DNA from: Verrucomicrobiales bacterium
GTDB lineage: Bacteria > Verrucomicrobiota > Verrucomicrobiia > Verrucomicrobiales > V1-33
DNA length: 15,194 bases
Direction of reading: 5' to 3'
NCBI GenBank assembly: GCA_023253495.1
Contig: JALRGF010000649.1
Coordinates: 1-15,194, forward strand
Numbering within the stretch: the first letter of the stretch is position 1; every line of letters begins with the position of its first letter. This document shows, piece by piece, positions 1 to 7,615 of this stretch. The position numbers were made by a program, and so were the translations under genes. The notes beneath the pieces were generated by a model, which was given only the letters and a program-made list of their open reading frames with translations, had not been told where the DNA came from and did no database searches.

Positions 1-339
1 GATGAAGCTGCCGACAACCTCTTCCTGGCCAAGGCCGACAACCCGAACCCGGGGATCACCTCCATTGGCGCCTCCCGCCTCGCCCGTCTCATGCCCGACC
101 TGAAGGCGAGCTACTTCGACTACATCATCTTCGATATGCCGCCCCTGGGAAACACCAGCCCGACTCCGACCATGGCCGCTTTCATGGACCAGGTCCTCGT
201 CGTCGTCGAGTCCGAAACCAGCACCCGCGAGGAAATCCTCCGCCACCACCGCGACCTGATCGCCTCCCATGCCAAAGTCTCGACCGTGCTCAACAAGGTG
301 AAGCCCTACGGGCCCCGGACCGTGGTGGGCAGTCTGTAA
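1..339 (+). CDS. BY-kinase/CpsD-like polysaccharide regulator ATPase, C-terminal fragment
   Basis: The frame is open from the first base of the window, so only about the last 112 residues are present. The segment YIIFDMPP at about residues 41-48 is a Walker B-type motif followed by a hydrophobic strand (VLVVVESETSTREE). This matches the C-terminal half of CpsD/CapB/Wzc-type bacterial tyrosine kinases and related MinD-fold ATPases, which control chain length and export of surface polysaccharides. Its place directly ahead of glycosyltransferases fits that role. The Walker A motif lies upstream of the window and cannot be checked. The C-terminus ends in LNKVKPYGPRTVVGSL with a single tyrosine, so the tyrosine cluster typical of Wzc autophosphorylation is absent. 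It may be a kinase without the cluster, or a non-kinase chromosome-partitioning-like ATPase. Confidence 0.8.
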   Translation, partial: DEAADNLFLAKADNPNPGITSIGASRLARLMPDLKASYFDYIIFDMPPLGNTSPTPTMAAFMDQVLVVVESETSTREEILRHHRDLIASHAKVSTVLNKVKPYGPRTVVGSL

Positions 340-390
340 GGCCGACCCGGCCGGTGACTTCCACCCCGGGGCTCGCGCCTCACCGTCCCC

Positions 391-2529
391 GTGCTGCGCA
401 ATCGCATCTACTACCGCATCAAGCCGCTCCTGCCCGACCGGCTGCGGCTGCGGCTCCGCCGCGCCTACTCGCAGCAGGTCCGCCGCCGGGTAGCCGACCA
501 ATGGCCGATCCTGCCGGGCTCGGAACGCCCGCCCGACGGATGGCCGGGCTGGCCCGAGGGCAGGAAGTTCGCCGTCGTGCTCACCCACGACGTCGAAGGC
601 CCCAAAGGCCTGGCTCAGTGCCGGCCGCTGATGGATCTGGAGCGCGAACTCGGCTTCGTCTCGTCCTTCAACTTCATCCCGGAAGGTCCGTACCATACCC
701 CGCCGGAACTGCGCGCCGAGCTGGCCGCCCACGGGTTCGAGGTCGGCGTGCACGACCTCCATCACGACGGTCGTCTCTATGACTCGTCGGCCGGCTTCGC
801 CGCCAAGGCCGCAGAAATCAACCGCCACCTCAAGGAATGGGGTGCCGTCGGCTTCCGCTCCGGATTCATGCTGAACCGGCTCGACTGGCTGCATCAGCTG
901 GACATCGCCTACGACGCCTCCACCTTTGACACCGACCCGTTCGAACCGGAACCGCGGGGTCAGGAGACGATATTTCCCTTCTGGGTGCCGGCACCCGGGG
1001 CGGACGGATCCCGCGCCCCGCGCTCCGGCTACGTCGAACTCCCCTACACCCTCACCCAGGATTCCACCCTCTTCCTCCTCCTCAAGGAAACCACCCCGGA
1101 GCTCTGGCTGCGGAAAACCGACTGGATCGCCCGCCACGGCGGCATGGTCCTGGTCAACGTGCACCCCGACTACCTCGCGCTCCACGGCGAACCGCCGGTG
1201 CCGCTGAAAAGTTTCCCGGTCGACATCTACCGCCGGTTTCTGATCACCCTGCGCGAAAAATACGGCGACAGCTTCTGGCAACCGCGGCCGAGGGAGGTCG
1301 CGGAGTATGTCCGCCACCTTCCGCACCTGCCGCCGCGACGGCCGGCCCGCCGCGTGCTCATGGCCACCCATTCGTATTATGAAATGGATGGTCGGGTCCA
1401 GCGCTACGCCCAATCCCTGGCCTCCCGCGGCGATTCCGTGCATGTGCTTGCCGTGCGTCAGGCCGCCTCCCTGCCCCGGGAGGAAATCATCAACGGTGTT
1501 CACCTGCATCGCGTGACCGACCGCTTCGGAAAGGGGGACAGCGGCAAATGGGCTTATCTGCGCATGGTTCTGGGCTTCCTGCGGGTCTGCACCGTCTGGA
1601 TCGCCCGTCAACACCACCGCCGCCCGATCGACCTCCTCCACATCCACAACATGCCGGATTTCCTCGTCTTCGCCGGCCTCTATCCGAAACTCCGCGGAGC
1701 CGCCATCATCCTCGACATCCACGACCTACTGCCCGAATTCTTCAACAGCAAATTCTCCCACACATCCGGACACCTGCCCCGATTCCTGCTGGCCGCCGAG
1801 CGTCTTTCCGCCGCCCTGGCCGACCACGTCGTCGTCGCCAACGATCTCTGGCTCGAACGCTACACCCGGCGCACCCGCACCGGAACCCGTGCGTCCGCCT
1901 GGATCAATTACGTCGACGCCCGGCTCTTCCACCCGCGCGCGTCCTCCCGCCGCGACGGCCGGCTCCTCGTACTGTTCCCCGGAGGCCTCTACTGGCACCA
2001 GGGCGTCGATCTCGCTATCCGCGCCTTCGCCGCCGTCGTTGCTGTCCTGCCTCAGGCGGAATTTCACATTTACGGTGATGGGAACCGCCGGGACGAACTG
2101 ATTTCCCTGACCCGCGAACTCGGGCTGGACCATGCCGTGCACTTCCACGCGCCCGTGCCCAGTCGCGAAATCGCCCCGATCATGGCCCAGGCCGACCTGG
2201 CCGTCGTCCCCAAGCGTGCTGATTCCTTCGGCAACGAGGCGTATTCCACCAAGATCATGGAGTTCATGGCTCTTGGTGTGCCGGTAGTCGCCAGCGCGAC
2301 CCGCATCGACCAGTATTATTTTGATCCTTCCATCATCCGCTTTTTCGAGTCCGGTAACGTGCCCGACCTCGCCGATGCCATGATCTCCCTGCTCCGGGAT
2401 CCCGAAGCCCGCGCCGCCCAGGCCCGCCGCGCCCGGACCTACGCCGACCGTCACACCTGGCAACAAATGGAACCTGCTTACTTCCGCCTCGTCGACCGAC
2501 TCTGTGACGATGGCGGGGGAGGGGCATGA
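391..2529 (+). CDS. Fusion protein: NodB-like polysaccharide deacetylase + GT4 glycosyltransferase
   Basis: One 712-residue chain carries two enzyme domains. Residues about 60-305 resemble carbohydrate esterase family 4: THDVEG (65-70) sits where TFDDG normally lies, HDLHHDG (121-127) is the metal-binding His motif, FRSGFM (155-160) holds the conserved Arg, YDASTF (174-179) follows, and LVNVHPDY (254-261) holds the last catalytic His. The second Asp of the canonical first motif is replaced by Val. Residues about 321-705 form a GT-B glycosyltransferase of family 4: an N-terminal strand RVLMATHSYYEMDGR, a mid-chain ILDIHDLLPEF, and a donor-site segment with SFGNEAYSTKIMEFM (612-626). The start is GTG at 391, after an in-frame stop at 355-357, with no evident Shine-Dalgarno. 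The basic N-terminus (IYYRIKPLLPDRLRLRLRR) resembles other deacetylases of this type. The likely role is sugar transfer coupled to N- or O-deacetylation of a lipid-linked glycan; the substrate is unknown. Confidence 0.88.
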   Translation: MLRNRIYYRIKPLLPDRLRLRLRRAYSQQVRRRVADQWPILPGSERPPDGWPGWPEGRKFAVVLTHDVEGPKGLAQCRPLMDLERELGFVSSFNFIPEGPYHTPPELRAELAAHGFEVGVHDLHHDGRLYDSSAGFAAKAAEINRHLKEWGAVGFRSGFMLNRLDWLHQLDIAYDASTFDTDPFEPEPRGQETIFPFWVPAPGADGSRAPRSGYVELPYTLTQDSTLFLLLKETTPELWLRKTDWIARHGGMVLVNVHPDYLALHGEPPVPLKSFPVDIYRRFLITLREKYGDSFWQPRPREVAEYVRHLPHLPPRRPARRVLMATHSYYEMDGRVQRYAQSLASRGDSVHVLAVRQAASLPREEIINGVHLHRVTDRFGKGDSGKWAYLRMVLGFLRVCTVWIARQHHRRPIDLLHIHNMPDFLVFAGLYPKLRGAAIILDIHDLLPEFFNSKFSHTSGHLPRFLLAAERLSAALADHVVVANDLWLERYTRRTRTGTRASAWINYVDARLFHPRASSRRDGRLLVLFPGGLYWHQGVDLAIRAFAAVVAVLPQAEFHIYGDGNRRDELISLTRELGLDHAVHFHAPVPSREIAPIMAQADLAVVPKRADSFGNEAYSTKIMEFMALGVPVVASATRIDQYYFDPSIIRFFESGNVPDLADAMISLLRDPEARAAQARRARTYADRHTWQQMEPAYFRLVDRLCDDGGGGA

Positions 2530-2740
2530 CCACAGATTCCGGAACCGCTGCGGAGTCCACGAGGCCGCCAACAGGTCACCACAGACGGGAAACCGGTCCG
2601 ATGATGCGGATGGTTCCGGCAAAAAACAAGCGGCCGCCTTCACGCCCCTCTCCGGGGCCCTCCTCACCGTCGCCATCGACTCAAGTGGCAGCTAAAAAAT
2701 CTCACAGCCCCGGCAAAACTCCGCCTTGTGTCGGCGTTCG

Positions 2741-2768
2741 GGCCGGCTTCCCGAGTGAGAAGCCGGTC
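2741..2768 (+). promoter_or_regulatory. 10-bp stem hairpin in leader of GT2 gene
   Basis: GGCCGGCTTC at 2741-2750 pairs with GAAGCCGGTC at 2759-2768 over an 8-base loop, giving ten consecutive pairs including one G-T. It ends 20 bases before the ATG at 2789. No T-run follows, so it is not a standard intrinsic terminator. It could shape translation of the downstream gene or stabilise the mRNA; function is inferred only from position. Confidence 0.45.
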
Positions 2769-2769
2769 C

Positions 2770-2784
2770 GCAGTTGCGCACTGC
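2770..2784 (+). promoter_or_regulatory. Small hairpin just before the GT2 start codon
   Basis: GCAGT (2770-2774) and ACTGC (2780-2784) are perfect inverted repeats around a 5-base loop. They lie immediately after the larger hairpin and four bases before the ATG at 2789, in the zone a ribosome would occupy. No Shine-Dalgarno is present here. A chance occurrence is possible for a stem this short. Confidence 0.3.
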
Positions 2785-2788
2785 GCGT

Positions 2789-3820
2789 ATGAAATTGTTA
2801 TCCATCATCATCGTCAACTGGCGATCGAAGGATTATCTGAGGGAGTGCCTGTTATCGATCCGGAGGACATCCGGCCCGCTTCCGCTTCAAATTATTGTCG
2901 TGGACGGTGCTTCCTACGATGGATGCGGAGAGATGCTGGCGGCTGAGTTTCCCGAAGTGCTGTTCATACAGAGTGAGGAGAACATCGGTTTCGGCCGCTG
3001 CAACAACCTGGGATTCGGGCACGCCTGTGGCGATGCCGTGCTTTTCCTGAATCCCGATACGGAACTGAAGGCGGGATGTCTGCCGACAATGCTGGCGGAA
3101 CTTGAAGCCCGTCCTCGGGCGGGGATTCTCTGCCCCAGAATCGAGAATCCCGATGGCAGTCTGCAAGCCACCTGTGTACGGGCCCTGCCCACCCCCCTGA
3201 ACCGGGCCTTGGATTCGACACTGGCCCGGCGTTTGTTTCCGGATGCCGATCTCTGGGGAATCGGCCGGGCCGTGCGGGCCACTGATCCGGTCGCGGTGGA
3301 GGCGGTCAGCGGGGCGTTCATGCTGCTTCGTGCTGACGTCTTCAGGGAGGTGCAGGGCTTCACGCCGGAGTATTTCATGTACGGCGAGGACATGGATCTG
3401 TGCGCCAAAGTCAGAAAGCTGGGGCTGGAGGTGGTTTTTGTTCCGGGGGCCTCTGTTATCCACCATGGCGGCATCAGCTCAAGCCAGCAGGAAAGCGAGT
3501 TTCCCACTGAGAACATGCGGGTGGGCTGGAACATTTACATGTATCGACACTACGGCGCTTTCGCCGCCCTCAGGTACCGTTTTCTGCAGATGCTCTCAGC
3601 GGCCTTCCGGATGCTGTTTCTGATTCCCGCCTGTCTGTTCGGGCCCCGGCCGGCAAGAGTGGAAGCCCGCCGCTCACTGGCCAAATGGGGATTCGTGCTG
3701 CGATGGGCCGTGCTGGAGTTGGGGGCGGGATTTCCTCCGGCAGTCAGTCCCGCACCCGGCAATGGCGCGGTCGCAGGTAGGGAAGGCGCGGTGGATCACG
3801 GGAAGCCCATCCGTGATTGA
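2789..3820 (+). CDS. GT2 glycosyltransferase, WbbL/rhamnosyltransferase-like
   Basis: This 343-residue GT-A fold enzyme would transfer a sugar from a nucleotide donor to a lipid-linked acceptor on the cytoplasmic side of the inner membrane. It opens with the family-2 strand LLSIIIVNWRSKDYL. VVDGASYDG (about 38-45) replaces the usual VVDNxSxDGS, NIGFGRCNN lies at about 65-73, and the metal/donor motif is LNPDTEL (87-93). Near residue 170 is SGAFMLLRADVF, and GEDMDL (199-204) supplies the acidic catalytic region. These are hallmarks of the WbbL-like subgroup, often annotated as rhamnosyltransferases, though the donor sugar cannot be read from sequence. A hydrophobic stretch near residues 265-285 may touch the membrane. 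An in-frame TTG lies at 2774, but the ATG at 2789 puts the first strand at the normal position. Confidence 0.9.
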   Translation: MKLLSIIIVNWRSKDYLRECLLSIRRTSGPLPLQIIVVDGASYDGCGEMLAAEFPEVLFIQSEENIGFGRCNNLGFGHACGDAVLFLNPDTELKAGCLPTMLAELEARPRAGILCPRIENPDGSLQATCVRALPTPLNRALDSTLARRLFPDADLWGIGRAVRATDPVAVEAVSGAFMLLRADVFREVQGFTPEYFMYGEDMDLCAKVRKLGLEVVFVPGASVIHHGGISSSQQESEFPTENMRVGWNIYMYRHYGAFAALRYRFLQMLSAAFRMLFLIPACLFGPRPARVEARRSLAKWGFVLRWAVLELGAGFPPAVSPAPGNGAVAGREGAVDHGKPIRD

Positions 3821-3879
3821 GGCTGCCTGACAGAACTCCGGGCTTCGGTCAGTCCCAATATTTTCCATTTTCCACATCC

Positions 3880-4773
3880 GTGTACCTGCTTCTGTCATCC
3901 GCAAAAAACGAGGAAAAGTACATCGCGTCGACCATCGAATCGATTGCCGCCCAGTCCGTCCGTCCGGCCGTATGGGTGATCATCGACGATGGATCGACGG
4001 ACGGAACGGTGGCAATACTCCGCCGGAAAGCGGCACACTATCCATGGATCCGGGTGCTGCAGCGGCAGGCGGATCCAGCACGCAGTTTCCATTCGCAATA
4101 TGCGGCGGTCGCGGAGGCGTACGAAACAGTCAGGCACGAAGCAGTGGAATATGTCGGCAAGGTGGATGCGGATCTGATCTTTCCTTCCCCCGATTATTTC
4201 CGGCAACTGATCGCCGAGATGAAAGGGAACGAAAGGCTTGGCCTGAGCGGTGGCTGGATTCTGGAAGGCGAAGGCTCCGACTTCCGGCCGCGACCGTTCA
4301 ACACCACGCGTTCCGTTCCGGGAGGGGTGCAGTTTTTCAGAAAAAAAGTTTTCGATCAGATCGGCGGTTATCATCCGCTGAAATATGGGGGTGCCGACAC
4401 TCTTGCTGAGCTGGCAGCACGTGCGGCCGGCTATGAGGTTTATTCCCTGCCGGAACTTGCGGTGCATCACCATCGGCAAACCGGAGGCTTCGATGGCGCG
4501 GTTCGCAGCGCCTGGAGATGGGGCAAGCGCGATGCCCAGTTCGGAGGCCGATTGTCCTTTGTGGCCCTGAAATGCGCCCGTCGCTTTTTCCGGCAACCTG
4601 TGGTGAGCGCGGTCTGGCTTCTCGGGTTCTGTGCCTTCAGGCTCGCCGGGGAGAAGGTCGTGGTCCCCGAGGAAATTTCCCGGCATCTGCGCCGTGAACA
4701 ACGGGAGCTGGTGGTCCAGGCTTTTGGAATCCGGCCTGCCGCGGGCGTATCCGCGCCGCCAGCGGTACTCTGA
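3880..4773 (+). CDS. GT2 family glycosyltransferase
   Basis: This is a second GT-A glycosyltransferase of family 2, about 297 residues from the chosen start. The N-terminal strand and first loop read YLLLSSAKNEEKYI, followed by the nucleotide-binding motif IIDDGSTDGT (about 34-43) and the metal-binding motif KVDADLIF (about 94-101). GGVQFFRKKVF and YGGADTLAELAARAAG lie in the acceptor half. The C-terminal part has one hydrophobic stretch (VVSAVWLLGFCAFRLAG) that may be membrane-associated. The start is uncertain. A TTG at 3817 would overlap the stop of the previous gene by four bases and add 21 residues, but that segment uses codons unlike the rest (AGA, ACA, TTT). GTG at 3880 places the first strand where the family has it. 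The donor sugar is unknown. Confidence 0.85.
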   Translation: MYLLLSSAKNEEKYIASTIESIAAQSVRPAVWVIIDDGSTDGTVAILRRKAAHYPWIRVLQRQADPARSFHSQYAAVAEAYETVRHEAVEYVGKVDADLIFPSPDYFRQLIAEMKGNERLGLSGGWILEGEGSDFRPRPFNTTRSVPGGVQFFRKKVFDQIGGYHPLKYGGADTLAELAARAAGYEVYSLPELAVHHHRQTGGFDGAVRSAWRWGKRDAQFGGRLSFVALKCARRFFRQPVVSAVWLLGFCAFRLAGEKVVVPEEISRHLRREQRELVVQAFGIRPAAGVSAPPAVL

Positions 4774-4816
4774 ATGGCGGAAAGAATACGAAGTGCCTCC
4801 CCTTGATACATTCCCT

Positions 4817-5845
4817 ATGACACCGGAAGCGACGCAGTTTCAGGAAACACGAAAAAGCCTGCTGGCGGCTCCCCGCAAATGGCTCGTCACCGGGGTAGCT
4901 GGTTTCATCGGGTCTCATCTCCTTCAGGAATTGCTAGGTCTTGATCAGACAGTGACCGGGATGGACAACCTTGCTACCGGGCACCGGTCCAATCTTGACG
5001 CCGTGCGCGACGCCGTGACACCTGAACAGTGGGGTCGTTTTGCTCTGCTCGAAGGAGATATCCGCGACCGTTCGGTATGCGAGGCCGGCTGCCAGGGGGT
5101 GTCGATCGTCCTTCACCAGGCCGCCCTTGGTTCGGTGCCTCGCTCGTTGTCGGATCCCCTTGCTTCCCACGACTCGAATGTCACCGGTTTTATCAACATG
5201 CTCGTCGCGGCGCGGAAATGCGGGGTCAGGCGTTTCGTCTACGCATCCAGCAGCTCCGTGTACGGCGATGAACCCACGCTTCCCAAAACGGAGTCGCGGG
5301 TCGGGAACTGCCTCTCTCCCTACGCTGCCACCAAGGCGGCCAACGAGCTTTACGCCGGTGTTTTCTCGAGAGCGTACGGTTTGCGTTCGATAGGGCTTCG
5401 GTATTTCAATGTATTCGGGCCGCGACAGGATCCCGAAGGTCCGTACGCGGCGGTCATTCCTAAATGGATCACGGCGCTGGTGGCGGGACAAACAGTATTC
5501 ATCAATGGAGACGGAGAGACGAGCCGTGATTTCTGCTATGTTGCAAATGCGGTGCAGGCGAATCTTCTCGCAGCCACCACCGAGGCCCCGGCCGCTCTGG
5601 ATCAGGTCTATAATGTGGCTGTCCACGAGCGTACCAGCCTGAACGACTTGTTCGCCGCCCTCAAAGCACGCCTGGTGAAAAAACATCCCCGGGTGGGCGA
5701 TGCTGCGCCGGTGTATCGCGATTTCCGGTCCGGTGACGTGCGCCATTCTCTGGCCGACATCAGCAAAGCATCCCGGCTTCTGGGTTACGTTCCCTCCCAC
5801 CGGCTAAGTGACGGACTGGACGCTTTCCTGTCCGACGGAAGCTGA
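4817..5845 (+). CDS. wbpP: UDP-N-acetylglucosamine/uronate 4-epimerase, WbpP/TviC type
   Basis: This 342-residue short-chain dehydrogenase-fold enzyme interconverts gluco- and galacto-forms of UDP-N-acetylhexosamines (UDP-GlcNAc/UDP-GalNAc, or their uronic acids) using bound NAD. The dinucleotide motif is GVAGFIGS (26-33). The catalytic region is YASSSSVYG (142-150) followed by SPYAATK (167-173), giving Tyr169 and Lys173. HQAALGSVPRS (100-110), LRYFNVFGPRQDP, NGDGETSRDFCY and FRSGDVRHSLADISKA closely match what I recall of Pseudomonas WbpP, a 341-residue protein, so length and start agree. An in-frame GTG at 4793 is an alternative start, with a weak GGAAAG upstream. Gene name follows family resemblance; TviC/WbgU are close relatives. 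The dehydrogenase WbpO, its usual partner for UDP-GalNAcA, is not in the window. Confidence 0.93.
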   Translation: MTPEATQFQETRKSLLAAPRKWLVTGVAGFIGSHLLQELLGLDQTVTGMDNLATGHRSNLDAVRDAVTPEQWGRFALLEGDIRDRSVCEAGCQGVSIVLHQAALGSVPRSLSDPLASHDSNVTGFINMLVAARKCGVRRFVYASSSSVYGDEPTLPKTESRVGNCLSPYAATKAANELYAGVFSRAYGLRSIGLRYFNVFGPRQDPEGPYAAVIPKWITALVAGQTVFINGDGETSRDFCYVANAVQANLLAATTEAPAALDQVYNVAVHERTSLNDLFAALKARLVKKHPRVGDAAPVYRDFRSGDVRHSLADISKASRLLGYVPSHRLSDGLDAFLSDGS

Positions 5846-5866
5846 CAAAGGCAACGGCTCCGGTTG

Positions 5867-5890
5867 CCGGCTGCCGATCTGCCGGTTTTT
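5867..5890 (+). terminator. Terminator-like hairpin with T5 tail after the epimerase gene
   Basis: CCGGC (5867-5871) pairs with GCCGG (5881-5885) across a 9-base loop and is followed at once by TTTTT (5886-5890). The stem is short, so it would be weak. It begins 22 bases after the epimerase stop. A second hairpin, GGCAAC (5850-5855) with GTTGCC (5863-5868), overlaps its left arm by two bases, so both cannot form fully together. Confidence 0.5.
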
Positions 5891-5991
5891 AAGGCTGATG
5901 CCCTCGCGGCGCCCGGGAATCGAAAGCCCCGGCCGGTGAACTTCCCGCAGTGCCGGTGGCCTCCGGGAATACACCCTCCTTGAAATAAATC

Positions 5992-7356
5992 ATGGACGCT
6001 CTGGCGCTGACCATTCTGCTGAGCCTGGGAGCGGCGATTGCCCTGCGGCCGCCTCGTCAGGCTCTGCTGGCCATCCTTGTGGGATGTCTTTTTCTTCCGC
6101 CGGGAGCCGGTTTTGATATTGGCGGATTGAACCTCTTTCCGGCCCGGTTTCTCGCTTATGTCGCCCTTTTTCGTGTGCTGACCCGTCGGGAATTCACATG
6201 GAGCGATGCCATCAGGCCGGACAAGTACCTTTTGGCGCTGTATGTCCTGATCACCCTGATACCCCTGATCCGAGGAGGGGAGGAAGGACCCCTCGGCATC
6301 ATCGCCAGGTCGGGAGACGGTCTTTTCATGTATTTCGCCCTGCGCGGTCTGATGCGGTCCGCGGACGACCTCCGGTGGCTGCTCGGGGCACTGGCCTGGC
6401 TGCTGATCCCTTATGTTCTGTTTCTGTTCATGGAAGGCGTTTTCCGGTTGAATCCTTTCCAGTATCTGGGCGGGGAGGGAAAGCTGTGGGAGCGGGGAGG
6501 CCGGCTGCGCTGCTTTGGAAGCTTCCGGCATCCCAGTCTCATGGGTTCTTTCGGCGCCTGCTTCCTGCCGCTGTTTGCAGCGCTGTACTTTGATCCGGCA
6601 TGGCGGGCGCGCGCTCTCCTCGGTGGCACCCTGTGTGTCGCCATGGTCGGATTCTCCAATTCCGGCGGCCCGATCAGTGTGCTGGCGATGTCGCTGCTGG
6701 CATGGTGTTTCTGGCCGCTGCGCACCCGGATGCGGATGATCCGGCGGGGCTTGGTGGCCGTGGTCCTTCTTCTCGCGCTGCTGATGGAGGCGCCGGTCTG
6801 GTACCTGCTGGCGCGGGTCAGCAGCGTCACCGGCGGAACCGGCTGGCATCGTTCCTACCTGATGGATGTCGCTTTCCGCCATTTCGGGGATTGGTGGCTG
6901 GTCGGCCTGCCGCTCCGGGAAACCAGCGACTGGATGCCGTACGTGCTGGCCAGTACCGGAGGCGCCGACATTACGAATCAATTCATTTCCTTCGCTCTCA
7001 AAGGAGGAATCTGGTCGATGCTCCTGTTTGTCGGTGTGATTGTGTCGACCTTTTCACTTCTGGGGAGAGCCTTGTCCGCTGTGCGGGAGTCCGAGGTTGC
7101 TGACGAGACGGACGAACGGCTGCTCTGGGGACTGGGTGCCGCACTGACCGCACATGTCTCGAACTGGCTCGGCCTTGCGTACTTCGACCAGTTTCAGGTC
7201 TTCTGGCTTATTCAGTTGAGCGCCATGATCGCCGTTACGCAGGAGGTACTGGCCGCCCATCCGGCAGACGACGAACAGAACGATGAAGATGAGGTGCTTT
7301 TCGGAAGGACGCCGGTACCGGCGCCTTCGGAGGGGCCGCGTTCCGGGGTCGCCTGA
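5992..7356 (+). CDS. O-antigen polymerase/ligase-like membrane protein (Wzy/WaaL superfamily)
   Basis: This 454-residue protein is strongly hydrophobic, with about ten or more membrane segments (for example TILLSLGAAIAL, ALLAILVGCLFL, LVAVVLLLALLMEA, SMLLFVGVIVSTFSLLG). RLRCFGSFRHPSLMG (171-185) resembles the conserved Arg-containing segment of O-antigen polymerase/ligase proteins. TGWHRSYLMD (about 283-292) lies in the position of the periplasmic loop Arg, and ITNQFISFALKGGIW follows, as in this superfamily. It would polymerise repeat units or ligate glycan to an acceptor on the periplasmic face. Sequence alone does not separate Wzy from WaaL. With an ABC exporter in the same locus, ligation is at least as likely as polymerisation. 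The tail after the last helix is acidic and Pro-rich (DDEQNDEDE). The start ATG has no Shine-Dalgarno. Confidence 0.8.
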   Translation: MDALALTILLSLGAAIALRPPRQALLAILVGCLFLPPGAGFDIGGLNLFPARFLAYVALFRVLTRREFTWSDAIRPDKYLLALYVLITLIPLIRGGEEGPLGIIARSGDGLFMYFALRGLMRSADDLRWLLGALAWLLIPYVLFLFMEGVFRLNPFQYLGGEGKLWERGGRLRCFGSFRHPSLMGSFGACFLPLFAALYFDPAWRARALLGGTLCVAMVGFSNSGGPISVLAMSLLAWCFWPLRTRMRMIRRGLVAVVLLLALLMEAPVWYLLARVSSVTGGTGWHRSYLMDVAFRHFGDWWLVGLPLRETSDWMPYVLASTGGADITNQFISFALKGGIWSMLLFVGVIVSTFSLLGRALSAVRESEVADETDERLLWGLGAALTAHVSNWLGLAYFDQFQVFWLIQLSAMIAVTQEVLAAHPADDEQNDEDEVLFGRTPVPAPSEGPRSGVA

Positions 7357-7434
7357 AAGGGGGCGTCCGGTCTCAGGCGCGGGTCAGAAGTCCAAGGCTC
7401 CGGCACACGAGGGCCGCCGGGATCGACGGCCGCC

Positions 7435-7493
7435 GAGGTGCCTCCGGCCCGCCCTTGGCCCGCCGCGCCCGCCGGCACCTCTGAGGTGCCTCC
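7435..7493 (+). repeat. Direct repeat GAGGTGCCTCC x2 plus inverted arm
   Basis: GAGGTGCCTCC occurs at 7435-7445 and again at 7483-7493, 48 bases apart start to start. The second copy is preceded by GGCACCT (7474-7480), which forms a perfect 7-bp stem with AGGTGCC (7484-7490) around CTG. The element lies about 100 bases upstream of the promoter. It could be an operator or a small palindromic repeat; nothing in the sequence decides this. Confidence 0.4.
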
Positions 7494-7586
7494 AAAACAT
7501 GCCCTTGAGCCGTCCGTTGCCGGCGTCCATTCCCGTCAACCGTATCACGGCACCAGAAGCACTCTGGGAGCGGTTTCTCGAATCCC

Positions 7587-7615
7587 TTGACTTCCCGCCC
7601 GCGGTTCTTTATAGT
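7587..7615 (+). promoter_or_regulatory. Sigma-70-type promoter for the beta-helix gene
   Basis: TTGACT (7587-7592) and TATAGT (7610-7615) are separated by exactly 17 bases, which is the optimal spacing, and each hexamer differs from consensus at one position. Transcription would start near 7622, leaving a leader of about 50 bases before the ATG at 7671. It is the only strong promoter match I found in the window. Confidence 0.7.

Larger units (their letters stand above)
2530..2788 (+). other. Non-coding gap with hairpins near its 3' end
   Basis: These 259 bases separate the fusion gene from the first GT2 gene. A short open frame begins at 2526 in an ATGA overlap, but its product (Pro/Ser/Arg-rich, 88 residues) shows no recognisable domain and looks like translated non-coding DNA. 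No convincing -35/-10 pair was found. The last 50 bases hold two hairpins, listed separately. The rest shows nothing I can name. Confidence 0.5.

Noticed and set aside
1726..2676. Long open frame of 316 codons on the minus strand
   Set aside because: It lies antisense to the well-supported GT4 domain. Long antisense frames are common in GC-rich coding DNA, and the product shows no recognisable motif.
2526..2792. Open frame of 88 codons starting in an ATGA overlap with the fusion gene stop
   Set aside because: The product is low-complexity Pro/Ser/Arg-rich with no domain and no coding-like codon pattern, and it runs into the next gene's start region.
5785..6981. Open frame of 398 codons on the minus strand
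   Set aside because: It lies opposite the clearly hydrophobic polymerase/ligase-like protein; its product is Gln/Arg/Pro-rich and has no domain signature.
7474..7490. GGCACCT/AGGTGCC palindrome as an intrinsic terminator
   Set aside because: No T-run follows on either strand; it is reported as part of a repeat instead.
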